In this document: one piece after another, positions 1-5,582 of the stretch | How positions within the stretch are numbered: the first letter of the stretch is position 1 | How the letters are laid out: each line of letters starts with the position of its first letter | Origin: Sulfurovum sp. | GTDB taxonomy: Bacteria > Campylobacterota > Campylobacteria > Campylobacterales > Sulfurovaceae | DNA length: 10,100 bases | Reading direction: 5' to 3' | Assembly: GCA_026985755.1 (NCBI GenBank) | Contig: JALSPX010000176.1 | Coordinates: 1 to 10,100, forward strand | The notes under the pieces: generated by a model | The model's database searches: none | What the model saw: only the letters and a program-made list of their open reading frames with translations | Told to the model about the DNA's origin: nothing | Position numbers and translations under genes: made by a program

Positions 1-42
1 GGTCATTGAAAAAAAGAAATATTACATATATTTATTAAGTTT

Positions 43-90
43 AAGATACTCCAAAATGTCTACTTTGACATATAAAAAAAGGAGTATCTT
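43..90. repeat. 10-bp perfect inverted repeat in the leader, possible operator or hairpin
   Basis: The arms AAGATACTCC (43-52) and GGAGTATCTT (81-90) are exact reverse complements separated by 28 bases. Inside them is a smaller 5-bp hairpin, ATGTC (56-60) and GACAT (67-71). A consensus-like TTGACA hexamer sits at 65-70, between the arms. The only -10-like hexamer nearby is TATTGT at 92-97, at 21 bp, which is too far for a standard sigma-70 promoter. No T-tract follows the second arm, so a terminator for an upstream gene is unlikely. A regulator site or RNA structure for the downstream operon is possible. The repeat itself is certain; its role is inferred. Confidence 0.5.
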
Positions 91-131
91 GTATTGTGTT
101 TATTAAAGTGGTGACATGAAAATGTTTAAAT

Positions 132-154
132 ATATTAATTCTTAAAATTAATAT
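132..154. repeat. 9-bp AT-only inverted repeat before the first gene
   Basis: ATATTAATT (132-140) and AATTAATAT (146-154) are perfect complements around the 5-base loop CTTAA. The dyad lies just upstream of the AAAGGA ribosome site (167-172) of the gene starting at 179, so it would sit in the 5' untranslated leader or at the promoter. All arm bases are A or T in an AT-rich region, so chance is a real alternative. Confidence 0.3.
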
Positions 155-178
155 TGAGAAATTTAGAAAGGACTTTGC

Positions 179-1003
179 ATGAATGGAGCAAGAGATATAT
201 TGAGACTATTGAAAATAGGTGATAATAAATGGGATGTCAAGAACTATAATTATTCTGCTATTGTGAAAAATCTATCTGGTAATGATATTGATGTGATTAA
301 AGCTTTAGACAATATTGGAGATGGTGAGTTGTCTGCAATAGGTATTATTATCCAGCATCAAGATCTGGTAAGAAACTATAAGCCGCGTGAATTGGCAAAA
401 GACTTTTATGAAAGTGTAATGTACGGGTTTTGTATGATTAATTATGAAGAAATGCGCCATGGATTTATTCTTAAAGAGTTAGCTAGTTTAGCTAACACAA
501 ATAAAAGTTTTATTGATCAAGTTGATGGTGACCTTTTGCATGAGCTTATGTTTGAAACAAATGAACTGTATAAAAATCCATATGAGTCATTAATGTCATA
601 TTTACTTGGTGAAATTACAAATGTTGAATTATATGCAAGTATAGAACGTCATGTAGAAAATGAAGACTTGAGAAATATTGTAAAAAGTATTAAAAAAGAT
701 GAGCAAACGCATAAGGGTGCTTGGTTAAAAATCATTAAGCGTATTGTTGATTCGAATGAAATACATAGAGAAAACTTTATTAAAGCTACAAAGGCTATAC
801 ATTTTATTCATCAGGCTGAAGTGAGTGACTACTTTAAAAATGGTGCATTATCCGTTGAAAAATATTTCACTCCATCGGTTAGTAAATTCATAGTGGAAGA
901 AAAATATAAACTTTTAAGTGACATTTTTGGGGAATCTCCAATTGACAAAAAGCAAATGCTGATTGAACACTTGGAGTATTTTAATAAAAGCTTTGTGGCA
1001 TAA
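179..1003 (+). CDS. Ferritin-like di-iron protein, acyl-ACP desaturase/oxygenase-like
   Basis: The 274-residue protein is predicted to be largely helical and soluble, with no signal peptide. It shows the pattern of carboxylate-bridged di-iron enzymes: a first Glu at E50, an E-x-x-H at E91-M-R-H94 (within EEMRH), a further Glu at E145 or E150, and a second E-x-x-H at E175-Q-T-H178 (within DEQTH). EExRH and DExxH closely resemble the metal-binding motifs of plant-type stearoyl-ACP desaturases (EENRH, DEKRH), and the E50-E91 distance also fits. The start is supported by AAAGGA 6-7 bases upstream. A free ACP gene follows 23 bp later, so an ACP-bound acyl chain is a plausible substrate, for desaturation or hydroxylation. 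The overall sequence is not a clear desaturase, and an N-oxygenase or other ferritin-superfamily role remains possible. The metal site is well supported; the reaction is inferred. Confidence 0.8.
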   Translation: MNGARDILRLLKIGDNKWDVKNYNYSAIVKNLSGNDIDVIKALDNIGDGELSAIGIIIQHQDLVRNYKPRELAKDFYESVMYGFCMINYEEMRHGFILKELASLANTNKSFIDQVDGDLLHELMFETNELYKNPYESLMSYLLGEITNVELYASIERHVENEDLRNIVKSIKKDEQTHKGAWLKIIKRIVDSNEIHRENFIKATKAIHFIHQAEVSDYFKNGALSVEKYFTPSVSKFIVEEKYKLLSDIFGESPIDKKQMLIEHLEYFNKSFVA

Positions 1004-1026
1004 AAAATAAACATAAAGGAAAAAAC

Positions 1027-1293
1027 ATGACTAGAAAAGAAATTATGGAAAAAATAAATGAAATAGCGAAAGTAGAAATGCATGATAAAACAGCATTTAA
1101 AGAATTAACAAGTGAACAACAAACATTAAGTGAAACTGGAATAGACAGCTTTGATTTCATTATGCTTTATATGAAATTAGGTGAATATTTTAATATAGAA
1201 AATAAAGTTTTTAAAGATGAACTTCCCGATGGTGATCCTATCTTGGAGACCGTAATCAATTTTCTTGAAAAAAATGCCAATATAGCGGCATAA
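1027..1293 (+). CDS. Discrete acyl carrier protein
   Basis: An 88-residue acidic, helical protein of typical ACP size. The phosphopantetheine attachment site is Ser41 in the motif ETGIDSFDFI, matching the family D-S-(L/F/I) signature at the start of helix II. The C-terminal helix (ETVINFLEK) is also typical. In cytosol it would be converted to holo-form by a phosphopantetheinyl transferase, which is not in this window, and would carry the growing or modified acyl chain. AAAGGA precedes the ATG by 6 bases. It lies 23 bp after the di-iron gene and 15 bp before the ketosynthase gene, so it is most likely their dedicated carrier and not the housekeeping AcpP, which is normally linked to fabG/fabF in a core fatty-acid operon and has the motif GADSLDTVE. 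Confidence 0.93.
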   Translation: MTRKEIMEKINEIAKVEMHDKTAFKELTSEQQTLSETGIDSFDFIMLYMKLGEYFNIENKVFKDELPDGDPILETVINFLEKNANIAA

Positions 1294-1308
1294 GCAGCGG
1301 GATATGAA

Positions 1309-2433
1309 ATGAATAAGATTGCAATTACAAAAACAAAAGCAATTTATACTGATCAATGGACATTAAAAGGTGACAGGTATCCTCAGAATGTAAACTCTGT
1401 TGAGAGTTTCTTTGAGGGGACTGACTCAGGATATACTTACATTTGCGAAAATATCTATAAGCAGCTTTTTTCAAAAGACGATATAGATTTTTTTAATGAT
1501 TTGGCTCTGAAAGATGGTAAAAATGCGGTTATTATTGCATCTGGTACCTCTGAATGGGCAGGGTCCGGAATTAATTTACCCCATGTTAAACCTGACTATA
1601 CTCTAAAGACACCTTTTTTTATTCTAATCAATATACTAAGTGGTAAAGTAGTAAATAAATTGGGATGGCACGACTATCTAACTACTGATGCAACAGCATG
1701 TATCAGTGGCTATAAAGCTTTTTTAGAAGCAGAATTGATATTAAATGCTGGCATTGCTGATCGTGTTTTGGTGATAGGTATAGATGATCAGATAAATCCA
1801 CTTGTACTGGAATTGTTTGGTATGTTGGATGCATCGATTACACCAGAACAGGAGAAACAAGGATATCAACCAAGTGCTTTTGACAGTCAAAATTATGGTT
1901 TTAGATTGGGGCATGGTGCGGGATATGTATTATTGGAGAATCAAAAATCACTTAATGAAAGCAAACATAAACCTTTGGCTTATTTAGAAAAAACTGTTTT
2001 AAGAGCAGAAAAGCTAAGTAATCCGTTTGGACAATCACCGGATGGAAGTGGTTATGCCAGAGTCATTTCCGAAGTATTGGAAAAAAGTGGATTGAGCACA
2101 AAAGACATTTCTTTTATTAAAACACATGGGACAGGTAGTCAATCAAATAATAAATCTGAAAGCAATGGAATAATGCGATGCTTTGGTGATGATTTTATTG
2201 CTACTAGTTATAAACCAGAAATTGGACATACATTAGGTGCAAATGCGATAGTAGAGCTTGATATTGCACTCAATGATGCCCATAAAGGTGTTATAAGAGG
2301 TATTAAAAATCGTACTGAGAAAGATGATCGTTTTCTCTCATATGATAAAGAAATGGATGTAGACAAGATTTTGATGCTAGGTAGTGGTATGGGTAATGTT
2401 TATGCATCATCAGTCATAACAGTTAATAAATAA
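1309..2433 (+). CDS. Stand-alone beta-ketoacyl-ACP synthase (KAS I/II-like)
   Basis: Catalyses decarboxylative Claisen condensation of an acyl thioester with malonyl-ACP. The thiolase-fold catalytic triad is visible: nucleophile Cys131 in TDATACISGYKAF, His273 in KTHGTGSQSN, and His307 in YKPEIGHTLGA with the conserved Lys302. The Gly-rich C-terminal strand LGSGMGNVYASS replaces the usual GFGGTNA-type loop. At 374 residues it is shorter than FabF or FabB (about 405-415), mainly through a reduced N-terminal half, and it diverges from housekeeping synthases. No chain-length-factor partner lies next to it, so it is probably homodimeric. The ribosome site is weak (GCGGGAT). The next gene starts two bases after the stop, so the two are probably co-translated. 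It may prime, extend or modify chains on the adjacent ACP; the substrate is unknown. Confidence 0.92.
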   Translation: MNKIAITKTKAIYTDQWTLKGDRYPQNVNSVESFFEGTDSGYTYICENIYKQLFSKDDIDFFNDLALKDGKNAVIIASGTSEWAGSGINLPHVKPDYTLKTPFFILINILSGKVVNKLGWHDYLTTDATACISGYKAFLEAELILNAGIADRVLVIGIDDQINPLVLELFGMLDASITPEQEKQGYQPSAFDSQNYGFRLGHGAGYVLLENQKSLNESKHKPLAYLEKTVLRAEKLSNPFGQSPDGSGYARVISEVLEKSGLSTKDISFIKTHGTGSQSNNKSESNGIMRCFGDDFIATSYKPEIGHTLGANAIVELDIALNDAHKGVIRGIKNRTEKDDRFLSYDKEMDVDKILMLGSGMGNVYASSVITVNK

Positions 2434-2435
2434 AA

Positions 2436-3050
2436 ATGAATATTTATTATAAAGCATTTGGTATTTTACAGACTAACTGTTATCTGATTAGTAAACAAGA
2501 TGAGACAATAGTTGTGGATCCTGGACAAAATGCTACAAAATGGGTATTGGATACCATTGAAAATACACCGGTGGGTATTATCAATACACATGGGCACTAT
2601 GATCATGTGTTCTCCAACTATGAATTAAAGAAACGACTCAAAGTTCCAATAATAATTCATAAAGAAGATAGAGAATTGTTAAACAATGATGATTTTAATG
2701 TTGGCTTACCGAGTTCAAAACCGGATATTACTTTTACTCATGATATGGTTATACATTTAAATTCATTCACGTTTAAAGCAATACATCTACCTGGGCACTC
2801 TTATGGTACGTCTATTTATGATTTTGGTAACTTTATAATAAGTGGCGACTTTATAATGGATGGAACTGTCGGGCGTTATAATCTTCATACATCCAATAAA
2901 GAAAAACAATATCAAAGTTTACAAAAATATCTTAATCTCTATGCGTCACGACATGATGCATCACAGGTAAAAGTCTATTCAGGACATGGAGAACCATTCT
3001 CTTTAGAAGAATCTTTGGAAACTGTGAAAAAATGGCTTACATTTTTTTAA
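2436..3050 (+). CDS. Metallo-beta-lactamase-fold hydrolase (glyoxalase II/YcbL-like)
   Basis: A 204-residue single-domain hydrolase with all expected di-metal ligands: the T-H-G-H-Y-D-H motif at 51-57 (H52, H54, D56, H57), H121 in LPGHSYGT, D138 in SGDFIMDGTVGR, and H184 in SGHGEP. This layout is that of small glyoxalase II-like thioester hydrolases, without the extra C-terminal domain of full glyoxalase II (about 250 residues). No signal peptide is visible, so it is cytosolic. It starts two bases after the ketosynthase stop with no clear ribosome site, which suggests translational coupling. In this context a thioesterase acting on acyl-ACP or acyl-CoA (chain release or editing) is an attractive inference, but the fold is catalytically promiscuous and a detoxifying hydrolase cannot be excluded. 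Confidence 0.88.
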   Translation: MNIYYKAFGILQTNCYLISKQDETIVVDPGQNATKWVLDTIENTPVGIINTHGHYDHVFSNYELKKRLKVPIIIHKEDRELLNNDDFNVGLPSSKPDITFTHDMVIHLNSFTFKAIHLPGHSYGTSIYDFGNFIISGDFIMDGTVGRYNLHTSNKEKQYQSLQKYLNLYASRHDASQVKVYSGHGEPFSLEESLETVKKWLTFF

Positions 3051-3107
3051 GGGTCAAGATAACTTTATTATACTTTTGTACCGCCAAAGTTATCTTGACC
3101 CTTTTTT
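3051..3107 (+). terminator. Intrinsic terminator or intra-operon attenuator
   Basis: GGGTCAAGATAACTTT (3051-3066) pairs perfectly over 16 bp with AAAGTTATCTTGACCC (3086-3101) around a 19-base loop. Six T residues (3102-3107) follow directly. The stem begins on the first base after the hydrolase stop codon. This is a textbook Rho-independent terminator, although its loop is large. Because fabG follows 29 bases later in the same direction, it may end the four-gene transcript or reduce read-through into fabG. Confidence 0.85.
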
Positions 3108-3136
3108 AATAAAAATCAAATCATTCGGAGGAAATA

Positions 3137-3886
3137 ATGAAATTCAGTGGTAATAATGTACTTATAACTGGAGCCAGTCGAGGTATTGGTGCAGAAACAG
3201 CAAAAGTATTGACAGGTTTTGGGTTGAAAGTATGGATAAACTATAACACCAATGAAAAAAAAGCTATAGAAGTAAAAAATGATATTTTGAATGGTTCCCC
3301 TAATGCAAAAGTTGAAATCATAAAATTTGATGCAGCTGATGAATTGGCTTATATGGAAGCTTTTCAAAAAATTATTAATTCTGATAAAAAACTTGATTAT
3401 TTAGTTAATAATGCAGGTATCACTAAAGATAATTTATCAATGATGATGGATATATCAGATTATGACGATGTAATGAGAACTAATTCCCGTTCATGTTTTA
3501 TAGGTTCAAGGGAAGCCATAAGGTTTATGGCTCGTAATCGTTTCGGTGCTGTAGTAAATGTCTCTTCAGTCACAGCGGAAATGGGAAATTCAGGACAAAC
3601 AAACTATGCTTCGTCAAAAGGTGCAATTATAGCTATGACGAAATCATTTGCATATGAGGGGGCAGCCAGAAATATTAGGTTCAACTGTATAACACCAGGC
3701 CTAATAGAAACTGATATGACTGCCGAATTAAATGAAAATATATCTGAAAGGTTTTTGCAGAAAATACCATTAAAACGTTTTGGTAAAGCAAGTGATGCAG
3801 CATATGCAATTGCATTTTTATTGAGTGATTATTCTGAATATATGACAGGTGAAGTCATGAAGATAAATGGTGGTATGTATATGTAA
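3137..3886 (+). CDS. FabG-like 3-oxoacyl-ACP reductase (short-chain dehydrogenase)
   Basis: A 249-residue classical short-chain dehydrogenase/reductase of normal FabG length. Visible motifs are the Rossmann cofactor loop TGASRGIG (11-18), NNAG (91-94), structural Asn116, and the catalytic triad Ser144-Tyr157-Lys161 in SSVTAEMGNSGQTNYASSK; the 13- and 4-residue spacings equal those of E. coli FabG. The Arg after TGAS suggests NADPH. The C-terminal GEVMKINGGMYM is the usual FabG ending. It would reduce beta-ketoacyl-ACP to beta-hydroxyacyl-ACP, the step after the ketosynthase encoded upstream. A strong GGAGG (3127-3131) precedes the ATG. The terminator-like stem just upstream suggests its expression may differ from the first four genes. 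Whether it also serves primary metabolism cannot be told here, so no gene symbol is assigned. Confidence 0.93.
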   Translation: MKFSGNNVLITGASRGIGAETAKVLTGFGLKVWINYNTNEKKAIEVKNDILNGSPNAKVEIIKFDAADELAYMEAFQKIINSDKKLDYLVNNAGITKDNLSMMMDISDYDDVMRTNSRSCFIGSREAIRFMARNRFGAVVNVSSVTAEMGNSGQTNYASSKGAIIAMTKSFAYEGAARNIRFNCITPGLIETDMTAELNENISERFLQKIPLKRFGKASDAAYAIAFLLSDYSEYMTGEVMKINGGMYM

Positions 3887-4082
3887 TTTATGTATCAAAT
3901 AAATTATGAGATATATAAAAAGGAAGTTGTTTTATAAAAACTAACTGAAATCAGCTAAAAAAGAAAAAAGTAAACCTCTTGCGTTTCCTTTTTGAAGTAC
4001 TCTTGCCAGAGTGCTTTGAAGATGAAATAATTCATCTAAAACAATAAGATCGGTATCGGTTTTTGTTTATGCCGATATAGAG
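3887..4082. other. Non-coding stretch with three small hairpins
   Basis: No supported gene is present between fabG and the IS inverted repeat. Three consecutive short inverted repeats occur: AAGTACTC/GAGTGCTT (3995-4002 and 4009-4016, one G-T pair), GATGAA/TTCATC (4021-4026 and 4031-4036), and TATCGG/CCGATA (4054-4059 and 4072-4077). None is followed by a convincing T-tract, so a fabG terminator is not evident. The hairpins may belong to the outer end of the IS110-family element, whose true boundary is unknown, or to the original spacer it inserted into. Confidence 0.5.
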
Positions 4083-4122
4083 TGCTTGTTGTTTGTTCTT
4101 TCACAATTCATTGTCAATGACA
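4083..4122 (+). repeat. Left imperfect inverted repeat of the insertion sequence
   Basis: Its reverse complement aligns without gaps to 5460-5499. The inner 20 bases match at 18 positions (TGTCATTGAC followed by xxTGAATTGT), the middle 10 diverge, and the outer 10 (ACAACAAGCA) match exactly, giving 31 of 40. It lies 27 bp beyond the 3' end of the transposase pseudogene. Weaker similarity may continue outward for about 15-20 bases. Confidence 0.75.
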
Positions 4123-4148
4123 TATGTCAAAGAGAGATCGTATATGGC

Positions 4149-5322
4149 TTATGAGACATTGGGCTTTACCGTAAAGACTCTGACGGGGTTATACGGTTCG
4201 TTTCTTGTATAGATAGCATAGATAATATTGATAAGTTTTCTTGCCACAATAATCAGTGTTTCTTTTTTGGCTTTGCCTCGTGAGCGATATTTGAGATAGA
4301 TGGTATACATCTGTTCGTTATGTTTGATGGCAGCAAGAAAGATTGCTTTCTTTGCCAGTTTGGCTCCCCGTTTGGCAAGCTTTCCGCTTCGGGACTTCCC
4401 TCCTGACTCATCGAGTGTAGGATAAAGAGCTAGAAGATACCCAACCAGTGCTTTGGTAGAATGAAGCCTGTCAAGATTGCCACATTCTGCAAGGAGTGTA
4501 AGGATGGTTTTATCAGAAACTCCTGGAATAGTACGGAGATTATCAATGATATCGGAGACCACTTCTTTGTCTTCTTCTTTAAGTGGAGTATCTTCACTAA
4601 AGGGTGCCTGCATCGTTTCAAGGGTTTTATCAAGCATCTCCTGTAACATTCTGATTTGCTTGATGTTCATATGGATATGCAGTGCCCTTGCTTCCTTGGC
4701 AATACCGGAGTAGACAGAAGCCTTTGCCGTATCAAGCAGCAGTTGTGCCTTCTCTTAGGTAAAGTTGTTTCCCTGAATACCCCTGAAGGTCTTTAAGATT
4801 CTGGGGTCTGAAGCAAACTCATAATGCTTGGTAGTAGGATACTTCTCAAGCAGTGCCATCCCTGAAATACTGAAAGGGTCTCTGATGATGGTTTCAAGTT
4901 CAGGAAAGACCACTGTTAGAATGGTCTGGTGTTACGCTTCAATGCTTTAATTTGATTGGAGAGTGACTCTTTATGGCGGTACAGCTTACGCAGGGAGTGC
5001 AACTACTCATCTCGGAGACATATCCTTTGGAGAACCTGCCGCTTTTTAGTAATACTGCGATCATCACTGCATCGATATTGTCGTTCTTTTCACGTTTCAT
5101 CGTATTCATCTCTCTGAATTTACTGGTTTGGTAAGGATTTAATAATACCACAGGATAGTCTAAAGATTGCAGATGACGATACAGATTCTCGAATCAAGCA
5201 CTGGTCGCTTCCATTCTGATGAGTATATCAGAAGGGTCAAGTCCAAGTTTCTCAAAGTGCACAAGAAGCTTTTTAAAGCCTTTTGCATCATGAAAGGAAA
5301 TTAGGTTTGTACCTACAGCCTC
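4149..5322 (-). pseudogene. IS110-family transposase, disrupted
   Basis: Reading leftwards, the remnant shows parts of the RuvC-like DEDD domain (GFKKLL at about 5280, RMEATSA with the conserved Glu, LLNPYQTSKFR and DNIDA with two Asp). A coiled-coil stretch follows (LHSLRKLYRHKESLSNQIK), then the Transposase_20 domain (IPGVSDKTILTLLAECGNL, and DESGG with the likely catalytic Ser at residue 89 of the last 173-codon open part, then GKLAKRGAKLAKKAIF). Damage includes TGA at 5194-5196, a frameshift near 5011 next to TAG at 5003-5005, a second frameshift near 4922, and TAA at 4755-4757. The usual N-terminal GID-type strand with the first catalytic Asp is not found in any frame upstream of about 5322. 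The C-terminal 173 codons remain open, but an active recombinase is not expected. Confidence 0.9.
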
Positions 5323-5459
5323 CTAACTCTATGTAGTGGTAAGCTGACATAAGATATCAAGCTTCCATCCAGCGTTTCATCGGTGAGTCTGGTTGACCTA
5401 AATTCAATAGGCTTATTTGCGTTGTTTCCCAACAAGGAGAAAACGGATTGTTCATTTAG

Positions 5460-5499
5460 TGTCATTGACTGTGAATTGTACCAGTGCTGACAACAAGCA
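5460..5499 (+). repeat. Right imperfect inverted repeat of the insertion sequence
   Basis: This is the partner of 4083-4122, identical at 31 of 40 positions in opposite orientation; see that entry for the matching blocks. It lies about 140 bp upstream of the surviving transposase reading frame, leaving room for the family's 5' non-coding region and the lost N-terminal codons. Confidence 0.75.
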
Positions 5500-5522
5500 T
5501 CAAATACTACCACAAACCTTTT

Positions 5523-5555
5523 ACACCCATCATCCTTAACAGTGATGGCGGGTGT
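5523..5555. repeat. Imperfect 12-bp hairpin beside the IS end
   Basis: ACACCC (5523-5528) pairs with GGGTGT (5550-5555), and CATC (5531-5534) pairs with GATG (5544-5547), with one A-C mismatch and one T-G pair between them and a 9-base loop. No T-tract follows on either strand, so it is not a Rho-independent terminator. It could be part of the IS end, the structured target the element chose, or an operator for the downstream gene. Confidence 0.5.
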
Positions 5556-5565
5556 AGGGTATTAT
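5536..5565 (+). promoter_or_regulatory. Candidate sigma-70 promoter for the reductase-synthase pair
   Basis: TTAACA (5536-5541, five of six to TTGACA) and TATTAT (5560-5565, five of six to TATAAT) are separated by 18 bp. The -35 lies in the loop of the hairpin at 5523-5555. A start site 6-7 bases past the -10 would fall inside the ribosome site (GGGGGAGGG, 5567-5575), giving a very short leader, which weakens the call. Confidence 0.35.
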
Positions 5566-5582
5566 AGGGGGAGGGAAATTTC

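Larger units (their letters stand above)
4083..5499 (-). mobile_element. Degenerate IS110-family insertion sequence, about 1.4 kb
   Basis: The element is defined by a minus-strand IS110/IS1111-type transposase remnant between two imperfect 40-bp inverted repeats. The roughly 1.4-kb span fits the family. Its base composition looks less AT-rich than the flanking biosynthetic genes, consistent with separate origin. Classical IS110 elements lack terminal repeats, while the IS1111 subgroup has short subterminal ones, so the true ends may lie some bases outside the limits given. No target duplication is expected for this family. It sits between fabG and the SCP2-reductase gene, antisense to both. 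The transposase is too damaged to act, so the copy is probably immobile unless helped in trans. Confidence 0.75.

Noticed and set aside
1..178. Riboswitch or tRNA in the leader
   Set aside because: Only simple dyads are visible; no known riboswitch core or cloverleaf could be recognised.
829..1083. Minus-strand 84-codon frame across the di-iron and ACP genes
   Set aside because: It is antisense to two well-supported genes; its Phe/Tyr-rich translation is what antisense AT-rich coding gives.
3887..3994. Remnant of a gene interrupted by the IS just after fabG
   Set aside because: AGGAAG near 3921 looks like a ribosome site, but no start codon behind it opens a meaningful frame and nothing matches the sequence after the element.
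4430..4713. Short open frames on both strands inside the transposase remnant
   Set aside because: They are out-of-frame shadows of the conserved Transposase_20 coding region.
5313..5513. Minus-strand 66-codon open frame at the IS end
   Set aside because: It overlaps the right inverted repeat, has no family motif, does not encode the missing transposase N-terminus and lacks a ribosome site. It is probably chance.
5523..5555. Hairpin considered as a Rho-independent terminator
   Set aside because: No T-tract follows the stem on either strand.
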